A stretch of DNA of 44,621 nt, from NCBI GenBank assembly GCA_949959185.1, contig CATLIX010000027.1, forward strand, positions 1 to 44,621. Direction: 5' to 3'. A model generated the notes under the pieces. The model was not told where the DNA came from. It saw only the letters and a list, made by a program, of their open reading frames with translations, and searched no databases. This DNA comes from an uncultured Eubacterium sp. (GTDB taxonomy: Bacteria; Bacillota; Clostridia; Lachnospirales; Lachnospiraceae). Each line of letters begins with the position of its first letter. Positions within the stretch are counted from its first letter, which is position 1. The translations under genes and the position numbers were made by a program. This document shows, piece after piece, positions 9,510 to 17,983 of the stretch.

Positions 9510-10334
9510 ATGTACAGGGTCATGCTTGTGGATGATGAGCCGATTATTGTGGAAGGGCTGTCAAGGAGTATTCAGTGGGAAAAGTGGAACTGCCGCGTAG
9601 TGGCGACCGCCCACAACGGACTGGAGGGAAAGCAGGTCATTGAGCAGGAAAAACCGGATATTATTTTTATGGATATCTGTATGCCGGAACTGGACGGTCT
9701 TGCCATGATAGCAGCCATTAACTCCCAGTTTCCGGATCTGGAAGTATGCGTACTCACCGGATTTCGGGATTTTGAGTATGCAAAAGAAGCAATTCGTCTG
9801 GGAGTGACCCGGTTTCTGCTGAAGCCTTCCAATATGGAAGAGCTGGAAGAAGCCATAGAGAAGATGTGTGAAAATCTGAAAAAGAAGGGAATTACGGGAG
9901 AGGAGCCGGACGACCTTCCGGAATCAGGCGGAGAAGCGGAAAAGGCTCCGGAGGAATCGGAAGAAAGCCCTTCCGGCAGCTTTATTGTGAAACATGCCCT
10001 TGCTTATATCGGGGAACATTATGAGCAGAAACTGACACTGGGAGAAGTAGCGGAAAAGACATATGTGAGCCAGTGGCATCTGAGCAAACTTCTGAACCGT
10101 CATACGGGACAGAGCTTTTCCGATATTCTGAACCGTGTGCGGATAGAAAAAGCCAAAGAACTGCTGAAAGACCCCTCTCTTCGTATTGGAACCATATCTG
10201 AGCAGGTGGGATTCCTGGATATGGCCCATTTTTCCAGAGTGTTTAAAAAGCGGGAAGGGGTTACCGCCAATGAATACCGGAATAAAATTCCGGGGAGACA
10301 GAAAAACAGCAGAAAAAGAAATGGAGAGAAATAG
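9510..10334 (+). CDS. Response regulator, YesN-type (receiver + AraC HTH)
   Basis: Transcription factor of the two-component system (274 aa). The N-terminal receiver has Asp8/Asp9 in LVDDE, phospho-acceptor Asp55 in FMDICMPELDG and the conserved Lys in RFLLKPS. After an acidic linker (about 130-165) the C-terminal part is an AraC-type double helix-turn-helix, with SQWHLSKLLNRHTGQSF and FLDMAHFSRVFKK. An upstream in-frame start at 9429 would add 27 unrelated residues, so ATG 9510, preceded by AAAGGG, is preferred. Kinase and regulator are separated by the transporter genes they probably control. NagB follows 3 bp after the stop. Confidence 0.9.
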   Translation: MYRVMLVDDEPIIVEGLSRSIQWEKWNCRVVATAHNGLEGKQVIEQEKPDIIFMDICMPELDGLAMIAAINSQFPDLEVCVLTGFRDFEYAKEAIRLGVTRFLLKPSNMEELEEAIEKMCENLKKKGITGEEPDDLPESGGEAEKAPEESEESPSGSFIVKHALAYIGEHYEQKLTLGEVAEKTYVSQWHLSKLLNRHTGQSFSDILNRVRIEKAKELLKDPSLRIGTISEQVGFLDMAHFSRVFKKREGVTANEYRNKIPGRQKNSRKRNGEK

Positions 10335-10337
10335 AAC

Positions 10338-11072
10338 ATGAGGATTATCAAAACAAAAGACTATCAGGATATGAGCCGGAAAGGAGCCGGAATAATAGCA
10401 GCTCAGATGATTCTGAAACCGGACAGCGTGCTGGGACTTGCCACAGGTTCCACGCCGGTGGGAATCTATGAACAGCTTGTGGAAAAATATAAAAAGGGAG
10501 ATTTGGATTTTTCCAGGATTTCCACGGTGAATCTGGACGAATACTGCGGCCCTGACCCCCGCGATAAGCAGAGCTATTATTATTTCATGCAGGAGCAGTT
10601 ATTCCGGCATGTAAATATATGTCAGAACGCAGTCTTTGTTCCGGACGGAAGCAATCCCAATGAGGCGGAAGTCTGCGGGAAACATGAGAACATCATCCGG
10701 GATCTGGGCGGCATTGATCTGCAGCTTCTGGGCCTTGGACGGAACGGCCATATCGGCTTCAATGAGCCGGGGCCTGTATTTGCAAAGGAAACGTACCGGG
10801 TGGCGCTGACTGAGAGCACCATTCAGGCCAACGCACGGTTTTTCGATTCTCCCGCACAGGTTCCCACCCATGCATATACCATGGGAATCGGCACTATTTT
10901 TAAGGCAGGAAAGATACTGGTGGCAGTCAGCGGAGAAGATAAGGCCGAAGCGGCAGCACGGGCCTTCCGGGGGCCGGTAACGCCGGAAGTTCCCGCTTCC
11001 ATTCTGCAGCTTCATCCGGATGTTACCGTGATTGGGGATGAGGCTGCCCTTTCCGGCATATCCGGCCTGTAA
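10338..11072 (+). CDS. nagB: Glucosamine-6-phosphate deaminase
   Basis: Converts glucosamine-6-phosphate to fructose-6-phosphate and ammonia in the cytoplasm (244 aa, normal length). Motifs are LGLATGSTPVGIY (phosphate loop), VNLDEY with catalytic-base Asp67, and GLGRNGHIGFNEPG with His138 and Glu143. Bacillota forms have Asn at residue 136 where E. coli has Asp. The gene lies 3 bp after the response regulator and belongs to the transporter operon, which is the best clue that the locus handles N-acetylglucosamine-type sugars. The deacetylase NagA is not encoded in the window. Confidence 0.93.
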   Translation: MRIIKTKDYQDMSRKGAGIIAAQMILKPDSVLGLATGSTPVGIYEQLVEKYKKGDLDFSRISTVNLDEYCGPDPRDKQSYYYFMQEQLFRHVNICQNAVFVPDGSNPNEAEVCGKHENIIRDLGGIDLQLLGLGRNGHIGFNEPGPVFAKETYRVALTESTIQANARFFDSPAQVPTHAYTMGIGTIFKAGKILVAVSGEDKAEAAARAFRGPVTPEVPASILQLHPDVTVIGDEAALSGISGL

Positions 11073-11085
11073 ACGGTGGATTCTG

Positions 11086-11952
11086 TCAGTCCTCCGGCAG
11101 GGAGCGGTGTTCCGCCCCTCTCTGATAGAGAAAGGCTCCCAGGGCTGAGAGGCAGACAGCGCCTGCCAGAATGGCCAGGTGGATTACAGGGGAATCACCG
11201 CCGTAGAGCAGAATATCCGGGGCAAAAGTTCCCCAGAGGTTAAACAGCATGTGGAACAGGATGGACAGGTAAATGCTGCCTCCTTTCAGACAGACGTAGC
11301 CGCAGAACAGGCCCACGGCAAAGGCGTAGACGCCCTGCACCACATTGCCGTGAAAGACGCCGAACAAAAATGCCTGAAAGATATTTGCCAGGAAAAGAGG
11401 CATTGCTTTTGCGGCGTATTTCAGGGTCACGCCCCGGAAAATCAGTTCTTCACTGACAGGGGCAATGATAATGGAATACAGGGCCAGCAGCAGCGTGACA
11501 TTTTCAAAGCCCACGCTGTTCATCAAATCCTCATAGGTGTGATACCAGGCGGGATTGATTACCGTAAGGATGGTTACCAGAAAGGTGGAGATGTACTGCA
11601 TTCCAATCATCAGAAGAACCAGCCCTGCTGCCATGGCCGGGTTGATGATATCAGAAACCTTTCGGCGGGGATGGTCGTTCGGGACAAAACGTTTCCGGTA
11701 CCAGAACCCCATAACCAGTGCGGCAATCACTGCGTAAGCTGCCGACAGGCCCGCCAGAAACTGACTGTTACCGGTCAGCTCCATAAGGAAAGCGGGACTG
11801 GAAAGTTCGTTTACCAGAGAAGGGTCCTGCTGAATCATATAAATAATTCTCAGAACAAGGCCGGCAACAGTCACAAGAAGCTGAATGCCCAGGGCCAGAA
11901 GGAACGGAAGCAGACAAAACAGGATGCTTCCGGTTTTTTTGAGTATTTTCAT
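11086..11952 (-). CDS. CPBP family intramembrane metalloprotease
   Basis: Integral membrane protein (288 aa) with about seven or eight hydrophobic segments. The CPBP (ABI/Rce1) motifs are present: SEELIFRG (EExxxR), FGVFHGN and HMLFNLWG, which supply the two glutamates and two histidines of the site. Members cleave prenylated proteins in eukaryotes and are linked to bacteriocin self-immunity or anti-sigma processing in Bacillota; the target here is unknown. It is convergent with nagB (13-bp gap) and has a divergent promoter next to the DUF2185-DUF4241 gene. Confidence 0.85.
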   Translation of the reverse strand: MKILKKTGSILFCLLPFLLALGIQLLVTVAGLVLRIIYMIQQDPSLVNELSSPAFLMELTGNSQFLAGLSAAYAVIAALVMGFWYRKRFVPNDHPRRKVSDIINPAMAAGLVLLMIGMQYISTFLVTILTVINPAWYHTYEDLMNSVGFENVTLLLALYSIIIAPVSEELIFRGVTLKYAAKAMPLFLANIFQAFLFGVFHGNVVQGVYAFAVGLFCGYVCLKGGSIYLSILFHMLFNLWGTFAPDILLYGGDSPVIHLAILAGAVCLSALGAFLYQRGAEHRSLPED

Positions 11953-12032
11953 AATATAATCCTTTCTTTTATAAAATATGTTTCCTCGTAACAGTTCAGG
12001 GACGCGGGATGAACGGTTACCTTTCTTCTGTC

Positions 12033-12061
12033 ATTATAGAGCTGCCGGAGAGAAAAATCAA
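12033..12061 (-). promoter_or_regulatory. Sigma-A-like promoter of the CPBP gene
   Basis: On the minus strand TTGATT (12061-12056) and TATAAT (12038-12033) are separated by exactly 17 bp. This is about 80 bp upstream of the CPBP start. Confidence 0.7.
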
Positions 12062-12084
12062 GGCGGGACCGGCAATAATAAGAG

Positions 12085-12113
12085 TTGCAGCCTCTCAGGG
12101 TATGTGCTAGAAT
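12085..12113 (+). promoter_or_regulatory. Sigma-A-like promoter of the DUF2185-DUF4241 gene
   Basis: TTGCAG (12085-12090), 17-bp spacer, TAGAAT (12108-12113). The predicted leader of about 80 nt contains the 51-bp GC-rich repeat hairpin just before the ribosome site. Confidence 0.65.
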
Positions 12114-12135
12114 AAAACGAAAAAGCGGAGATGAG

Positions 12136-12189
12136 TTTATTGCTACGCAATCCGCTCGCGCGCGAAGAATGCGCAGGCGCATTCTTTTT
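12136..12189 (+). repeat. 51-bp GC-rich leader repeat, copy A
   Basis: Matches 13349-13399 at 47 of 51 positions. It ends in a perfect 10-bp stem, AAGAATGCGC (12165-12174) and GCGCATTCTT (12177-12186), with a 2-nt turn and three further Ts, so it looks like an intrinsic terminator placed just before the AAAGGAG ribosome site at about 12192. It could be an attenuator, an mRNA 5' stabiliser, or a mobile repeat. Confidence 0.75.
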
Positions 12190-12203
12190 AAAAAGGAGCA
12201 GGT

Positions 12204-13316
12204 ATGGGATTATTTAACAGTAAGAAGAAAAAAGAGAATGAAACAGAAGACGTAAAAACGGAAGTCAGAAAACCGGAAATAAAGCAATATATAGAAGGAG
12301 CGGGAGAATCTATTGTGAGCAAATCCATTCTGGAGGGCACTTCCAGGCTGAAATGGCTTTTCCGCCAGAATAACGGGCAGGGGAACGGATGGATTGCCTT
12401 TGGAGACAGGGATACGCAGGAATATGTGGATAATCCGGACAATATGGCGGTGGTGGATTTTAACGTGCTGGCGAATCTGGAGCCGGCAGTGGTAAATGTA
12501 TTCCATATGCCTTATGGAGCGGATCTGGAATTCCGCACGGATGCTTCCGGCTCTTATTTTGTGGATACCGCAACGGGGGAAGAAATCAGGGAACAGGTCA
12601 GAACGCCCCTGCAGGCAGTGTTTGAGGAGAATCTGAAATTTCTGAATAAGGAGACTTATCCGGAAACCTTTTTTCAGAGCCTGTTTCAAAACAGCGGCAG
12701 AACGGAAACTTATACGGTGGGGGAGGCAGACTTTCCGACGGGCAAAATCGTTCTTGCAGACCCCATTGTATATCTGGGGAGCAGGTATATGGTTACGCTG
12801 GAGCAGAAGATTCCGGCCGGAAGCTATCCCATTGACCTTTCCATCTGCCATTCCGATAAGGTAGGGCTTCGCATTGCGGCTGCCAGGCTTCGGGTCAGCG
12901 GCAGCAGGCCGGTCCGTCATGAAATTGCCATGCCGGAAGGAAACAGCCGGGAGGATCTGGGCAAACCCGGAGTATGGGCGTTTTTCGGAGTAGACGCCGG
13001 CCTGGCCTGTATTTCGGATAAGCAGGTGGCGGCGAATTACCGGACTTTTATCAGCAGATGGAAGCAGGAACATCCGGATAAGAATGAGTATTACGACTAT
13101 TTCGCATCTCTGTTCCGGAAAAGCTATGAGATGTGTCCCGGACTGCAGCGGGAGAGCGGCGATTTCCTGCTCTGGCAGATACCGGATACGGAAGAAAAGG
13201 TGGTAATGTTTGCAAGCGGCATGGGAGACGGAATATACAGCGGTTACTGGGGGCTGGACGAGCAGGGGCAGCCTGCGGAACTGGTCATTCCTTTCCTGAA
13301 TCCGGAGTATATGTAG
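12204..13316 (+). CDS. DUF2185-DUF4241 fusion protein, function unknown
   Basis: A soluble 370-aa protein with a Lys/Glu-rich N-terminus (residues 1-25) and no signal peptide. Residues of about 45-125 (WIAFGDRDTQEYVDNPDNMA through the FRTDASGSYFVD block) look like DUF2185, the Imm33-like immunity fold. Residues of about 170-370 look like DUF4241: GKIVLADPIVYL, IPAGSYPIDLSICH, FGVDAGLACISD, FASGMGDGIYSGYWGLDEQG. Both domains are mostly known from uncharacterised or toxin-immunity contexts. No toxin gene is visible nearby. The call rests on recalled motif patterns, not on a search. It has its own promoter (12085-12113) and leader repeat. Confidence 0.65.
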   Translation: MGLFNSKKKKENETEDVKTEVRKPEIKQYIEGAGESIVSKSILEGTSRLKWLFRQNNGQGNGWIAFGDRDTQEYVDNPDNMAVVDFNVLANLEPAVVNVFHMPYGADLEFRTDASGSYFVDTATGEEIREQVRTPLQAVFEENLKFLNKETYPETFFQSLFQNSGRTETYTVGEADFPTGKIVLADPIVYLGSRYMVTLEQKIPAGSYPIDLSICHSDKVGLRIAAARLRVSGSRPVRHEIAMPEGNSREDLGKPGVWAFFGVDAGLACISDKQVAANYRTFISRWKQEHPDKNEYYDYFASLFRKSYEMCPGLQRESGDFLLWQIPDTEEKVVMFASGMGDGIYSGYWGLDEQGQPAELVIPFLNPEYM

Positions 13317-13327
13317 GGATGATTACT

Positions 13328-13399
13328 GCGCAGCTCGCGGAGCGGAAATTTATTGCTGCGCAACCCGCTCGCGCGCGAAGAATGCGCTTGCGCATTCTT
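13328..13399 (+). repeat. GC-rich leader repeat, copy B
   Basis: The 51-bp core (13349-13399) matches copy A at 47 of 51 positions and has the same perfect stem, AAGAATGCGC (13378-13387) with GCGCATTCTT (13390-13399). Copy B extends further left with GCGCAGCTCGCGGAGCGG, which can pair with CCGCTCGCGCG inside the core. The 13-bp left end TGCGCAGCTCGCG (13327-13339) recurs at the right edge of the window. It lies immediately before the dnaE ribosome site. Confidence 0.75.
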
Positions 13400-13422
13400 A
13401 TTTACAGGAAGGATAAAGGATT

Positions 13423-16400
13423 ATGTCATTTGTGCATCTTCATGTCCATACGGAGTACAGTCTCCTGGACGGTTCCAATAAGATAAATGAATATGTGGCC
13501 AGAGTAAAGGAACTGGGCATGACTGCGGCGGCCATCACGGACCATGGCGTAATGTACGGGGTCATTGATTTTTACCGGGCGGCGCTGGAAGCAGGTATCC
13601 GGCCCATTTTAGGCTGTGAAGTCTATGTGGCCCCCGGTTCCCGGTTTGACCGGGAGAAGGTGGAAGGAGAAGACCGGTATTTCCATCTGGTTCTGCTGGC
13701 AGAAAATAATCAGGGCTACGGTAATTTAATGAGAATTGTGTCCAGAGGCTTTACGGAAGGCTATTATTACAGGCCCAGAGTGGACCGGGAGGTGCTGGAA
13801 CAGTATCATGAAGGGCTGATTGTGTTAAGCGCCTGCCTGGCGGGCGAGGTTCAGAAGCTCCTGTCCAGAGGAGATTATGAAGAAGCAAAAGAGGCGGCCC
13901 TCTGGTATGAGAAAACCTTCGGGCACGAGAATTATTTCCTGGAGCTGCAGGATCACGGCCTGCCGGAACAGCGGAATGTGAATCAGCAGCTTTTAAGGCT
14001 GAGCCAGGACACAGGCATTCCGCTGGTTGTCACCAATGACGTCCATTATACTTATGAGAGCGACGTGGATTCCCATGATATTCTTCTGTGTATTCAGACC
14101 GGAAAGAAACTGTCCGACGAGAACCGGATGCGCTACGAGGGAGGGCAGTTTTTTGTTAAATCCGAAGAACAGATGGCCCGGCTCTTTCCCTATGCGGAGG
14201 AAGCACTGGAGAATACGCAGAAAATCGCAGACCGCTGCCAGGTGGAAATAGAATTTGGCGTCACCAAACTGCCGAAATTTGACGTGCCGGCAGGCTATAC
14301 CTCCTGGGAATATCTTAAGAAGCTGTGTTACGAAGGGCTGGAGGCCAGATATCCTGTCCGGGACGGTATGGCTGTCATCCCCGGCAAAGAAGACATTCCG
14401 CTGGATGAGATTAAAAAACAGCTTCAGTATGAGCTGGATATTATCCGGCAGATGGGATATGTGGACTATTTTCTGATTGTGTGGGATTTCATCCGTTTTG
14501 CCAGAGAAAACGGGATTGCAGTGGGGCCGGGACGGGGAAGCGCTGCCGGCTCCCTGGTTTCCTATACCCTGAAAATCACCAACATCGACCCTTTGCGCTA
14601 TAATCTGATTTTTGAACGTTTTCTGAATCCGGAACGTGTCACCATGCCGGATATTGATATTGATTTCTGCGTGGAGCGCAGGCAGGAAGTTATTGATTAT
14701 GTGAGTGAAAAATACGGCAAAGACCGGGTGGTGCAGATTGTCACCTTCGGTACCATGGCGGCCAGAGGCGTCATCCGGGATGTGGGAAGGGTGATGGACC
14801 AGCCATATGCTTATGTGGACAATATTGCCAAGCAGATACCCACAGACCTGGGAATCACCATTGACAAGGCCATGGAGAAGAACCGGGAGCTGCGCACCCT
14901 CTACGAAAATGATGAAAATGTCAGACGGATTATCGACATGTCAAAGCGGCTGGAAGGTCTGCCCCGGCATACCTCCATGCACGCGGCGGGCGTGGTAATC
15001 AGTTCCAGAGAGATTGACGAATTTGTCCCCCTTTCAAGGGGAAGCGACGGCGCCATTACCACTCAGTTTACCATGACCACCCTGGAAGAACTGGGTCTTC
15101 TGAAAATGGATTTTCTGGGCCTGCGCAACCTGACTGTCCTGCAGGATGCGGTAAATCTCATTCAGGAAAACAGGAAGATTGCGCTGGATATTGACAATAT
15201 TGATTTTGCGGACAAGGCGGTGCTGGATGCGCTGGGAACCGGGAAAAATGAAGGGGTGTTCCAGTTAGAAAGCGCCGGTATGAAGAACTTCATGAAGGAA
15301 TTAAAGCCTCAGAGCCTGGAGGATATTATTGCAGGTATTTCCCTGTACCGTCCGGGCCCCATGGACTTTATTCCCGCCTATATCCGGGGGAAGAACAATC
15401 CGGGTTCCGTCACTTACGACTGTCCTCAGCTTGAGCCCATTCTGGCCCCCACTTACGGCTGTATCGTATATCAGGAACAGGTAATGCAGATTGTCCGGGA
15501 TCTGGCAGGCTATACCCTGGGCCGCAGCGATCTGGTGCGCCGGGCCATGTCCAAGAAAAAAGTCTCCGTCATGGAAAAAGAGCGGAAGAATTTCGTATAC
15601 GGCAATCCCGAAGAGGGGGTTCCGGGCTGTATCAGCAACGGGATTGACGAAAAAACAGCCAACAAAATATACGACGATATGATTGATTTTGCCAAATACG
15701 CCTTTAACAAATCCCATGCGGCAGCCTATGCGGTGGTGGCCTATCAGACCGCTTATCTGAAATATTACTATCCGCTGGAATATATGGCCGCCCTGATGAG
15801 TTCTGTCATGGGGCATATCGGCAAAATTTCCGAGTATATTTTTACCTGCCGCCAGATGGGGATTCAGGTGCTTCCCCCCAGTGTCAATGAAGGAGAAAGT
15901 AATTTCTCCGTATCCGGCAATCGGGCCATCCGTTACGGCCTTTCCGCCATCAAGAGCGTCAACCATGCATTTATCAAAAATCTCTGTCAGGAGCGGAAAG
16001 AGCGGGGAAAATTCACCAGCCTGAAGGATTTTCTTACCCGTATGGCAGACCAGGAAATCAACAAACGGGTGGTGGAAAATCTGATTAAAGCCGGTGCGCT
16101 GGACAATCTGGGAGGTACCAGGAAACAGAACATGATGGCCTACGCGGGGATGATGGACGCCATTGCCCAGGATAAGAAAAATACCATGGCCGGACAGATG
16201 ACCCTGTTTGACCTGGCAGGAGAAGAGGAAAAAGCGGAATTTGAAGTGAAGCTGCCGGATGTGGGAGAGTACGCCAGAGAGACATATCTGGGATTTGAGA
16301 AAGAAGTGCTGGGTATTTACATCAGCGGCCATCCCCTGGAAGAATACGAAGAAAAATGGAGAAAAAATATCACCAGAGTGACCACGGATTTTGTGCTGGA

Positions 16401-16947
16401 AGAAGACAGCGGCCAGACGAAAGTACGGGACGGAGAATCCGCCATGGTGGGCGGAATGATTGTGGACAAAACGGTGAAATACACCAGGAAGAACCAGACC
16501 ATGGCTTTTATCACACTGGAGGATCTGGTGGGCAACCTGGAAATCATTGTGTTTCCCAAAGTGTATGAAAAAAGCAGCCATCTTCTGAATCTGGATGAAA
16601 AAGTATTTGTAAAGGGCCGGGTGGCCACAGAAGAAGAGAAAAACGGGAAACTCATCTGCGATAAAATCTATTCCTTTGACGACACCAGAAAAGAACTGTG
16701 GCTGCAGTTTTCTTCCAGGGAATCCTACAGCCGGAAGGAGGAGGAACTGTTCCGCCTGCTGGAGTCCGGTGACGGGAATGACACAGTAGTGATTTATATC
16801 GCAGATGAAAAGCTGATGAAACGTCTGCCGCCAAACCGAAATATCGGCATTTTACCGGAAATTGTCAACAGATTAACTAACTTTTTGGGAGAAAATAATG
16901 TAAAAGTTGTAGAAAAGAGCATTGAAAATCATGGAAAAAGAGATTAG
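13423..16947 (+). CDS. dnaE: DNA polymerase III subunit alpha, DnaE
   Basis: Replicative DNA polymerase catalytic subunit of the C family (1174 aa, usual length for DnaE). The N-terminal PHP domain begins HLHVHTEYSLLDG. The palm carries the catalytic acids in MPDIDIDFC (Asp410 and Asp412), preceded by GPGRGSAAGSLVSYTL. The fingers region includes YRPGPMDFIPAYIRGK, then helix-hairpin-helix and a C-terminal OB fold (about 975-1060, GGMIVDKTVKYTRKNQTMAF). PolC-type exonuclease insertion is absent, so this is DnaE, not PolC. AGGAAGG precedes the ATG. The gene is followed 47 bp later by pfkA, an arrangement common in Clostridia. Confidence 0.97.
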   Translation: MSFVHLHVHTEYSLLDGSNKINEYVARVKELGMTAAAITDHGVMYGVIDFYRAALEAGIRPILGCEVYVAPGSRFDREKVEGEDRYFHLVLLAENNQGYGNLMRIVSRGFTEGYYYRPRVDREVLEQYHEGLIVLSACLAGEVQKLLSRGDYEEAKEAALWYEKTFGHENYFLELQDHGLPEQRNVNQQLLRLSQDTGIPLVVTNDVHYTYESDVDSHDILLCIQTGKKLSDENRMRYEGGQFFVKSEEQMARLFPYAEEALENTQKIADRCQVEIEFGVTKLPKFDVPAGYTSWEYLKKLCYEGLEARYPVRDGMAVIPGKEDIPLDEIKKQLQYELDIIRQMGYVDYFLIVWDFIRFARENGIAVGPGRGSAAGSLVSYTLKITNIDPLRYNLIFERFLNPERVTMPDIDIDFCVERRQEVIDYVSEKYGKDRVVQIVTFGTMAARGVIRDVGRVMDQPYAYVDNIAKQIPTDLGITIDKAMEKNRELRTLYENDENVRRIIDMSKRLEGLPRHTSMHAAGVVISSREIDEFVPLSRGSDGAITTQFTMTTLEELGLLKMDFLGLRNLTVLQDAVNLIQENRKIALDIDNIDFADKAVLDALGTGKNEGVFQLESAGMKNFMKELKPQSLEDIIAGISLYRPGPMDFIPAYIRGKNNPGSVTYDCPQLEPILAPTYGCIVYQEQVMQIVRDLAGYTLGRSDLVRRAMSKKKVSVMEKERKNFVYGNPEEGVPGCISNGIDEKTANKIYDDMIDFAKYAFNKSHAAAYAVVAYQTAYLKYYYPLEYMAALMSSVMGHIGKISEYIFTCRQMGIQVLPPSVNEGESNFSVSGNRAIRYGLSAIKSVNHAFIKNLCQERKERGKFTSLKDFLTRMADQEINKRVVENLIKAGALDNLGGTRKQNMMAYAGMMDAIAQDKKNTMAGQMTLFDLAGEEEKAEFEVKLPDVGEYARETYLGFEKEVLGIYISGHPLEEYEEKWRKNITRVTTDFVLEEDSGQTKVRDGESAMVGGMIVDKTVKYTRKNQTMAFITLEDLVGNLEIIVFPKVYEKSSHLLNLDEKVFVKGRVATEEEKNGKLICDKIYSFDDTRKELWLQFSSRESYSRKEEELFRLLESGDGNDTVVIYIADEKLMKRLPPNRNIGILPEIVNRLTNFLGENNVKVVEKSIENHGKRD

Positions 16948-16994
16948 AATGTAAGAGATTAGAGAATCAGGACAGGAAAACAGGAGGGACGGTT

Positions 16995-17969
16995 ATGGCA
17001 AAAGAAGTTCAGACAATTGGTGTGCTGACCAGCGGCGGCGACGCGCCGGGCATGAATGCTGCAATCCGTGCGGTAGTACGTCAGGGCCTTGCACGGGGCA
17101 AAAAAGTAAAGGGAATTAAACGAGGATATGCCGGACTGCTTCAGGGAGAGATTATAGATATGGAAGCAAAAGGCGTTTCAGATACGATTCAGCGGGGCGG
17201 TACTATTTTACAGACTGCAAGGTGCAGCGAATTCCGGACCCCGGAAGGACAGGCACTGGGGGCGGAAATGTGTCGTAAGCATGGGATTGACGGAGTGATT
17301 GTAATCGGCGGCGACGGTTCCTTTAAAGGGGCGCAGAAGCTGGCGGCTCTTGGAATCAACACGGTGGCAATTCCCGGAACCATTGATTTGGACATTGCGT
17401 GTACGGAATATACCATTGGATTCGACACAGCCGTGAATACAGCCATGGACGCCATTGACAAAGTGCGCGATACTTCCACTTCCCATGAGCGCTGCTCTAT
17501 CATAGAGGTTATGGGCCGGGGTGCAGGTTATATTGCGCTGTGGTGTGGTATTGCCAATGGTGCGGAGGACATTCTGTTGCCGGAAAAATACGATTATGAC
17601 GAGCAGAAGCTGGTAAATAATATTATTGCCAACCGGAAACGGGGAAAGAAACATCATATTATCATAAATGCAGAGGGAATCGGACATTCCGCAAGTATGG
17701 CTAAGAGAATTGAGGCAGCTACAGGTCTTGAGACAAGAGCAACCATCCTGGGGCACATGCAGCGCGGCGGAAGCCCCACCTGTAAGGACCGTGTCTATGC
17801 GTCCACCATGGGAGCCTATGCGGTGGATTTGCTCTGCGAAGGAAAGTCCAACCGGGTGGTGGGATACCGCCACGGAGATTTTGTGGACTTTGACATTGAC
17901 GAGGCTCTGGCCATGGAGAAACAGCTTCCGGAATACCAGTTTGAAGTCTGCAGAAATCTGAGCGTTTAG
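16995..17969 (+). CDS. pfkA: 6-phosphofructokinase
   Basis: Phosphorylates fructose-6-phosphate to fructose-1,6-bisphosphate (324 aa). The nucleotide loop is GVLTSGGDAPGMN. GGDGS at residues 105-109 has Gly at the site that favours ATP over pyrophosphate. The catalytic loop is PGTIDLDIACTEYTIGFDTA with Asp131 as base; the usual Asn between the two aspartates is Leu132. RxSxR-type sugar contacts and HMQRGGSPTCKDRV are intact, so it should be active. Ribosome site CAGGAGGGA precedes the ATG. It probably shares a transcript with dnaE and the methylase gene that follows 14 bp later. Confidence 0.94.
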   Translation: MAKEVQTIGVLTSGGDAPGMNAAIRAVVRQGLARGKKVKGIKRGYAGLLQGEIIDMEAKGVSDTIQRGGTILQTARCSEFRTPEGQALGAEMCRKHGIDGVIVIGGDGSFKGAQKLAALGINTVAIPGTIDLDIACTEYTIGFDTAVNTAMDAIDKVRDTSTSHERCSIIEVMGRGAGYIALWCGIANGAEDILLPEKYDYDEQKLVNNIIANRKRGKKHHIIINAEGIGHSASMAKRIEAATGLETRATILGHMQRGGSPTCKDRVYASTMGAYAVDLLCEGKSNRVVGYRHGDFVDFDIDEALAMEKQLPEYQFEVCRNLSV

Positions 17970-17983
17970 GAAATGGAGTGCTT

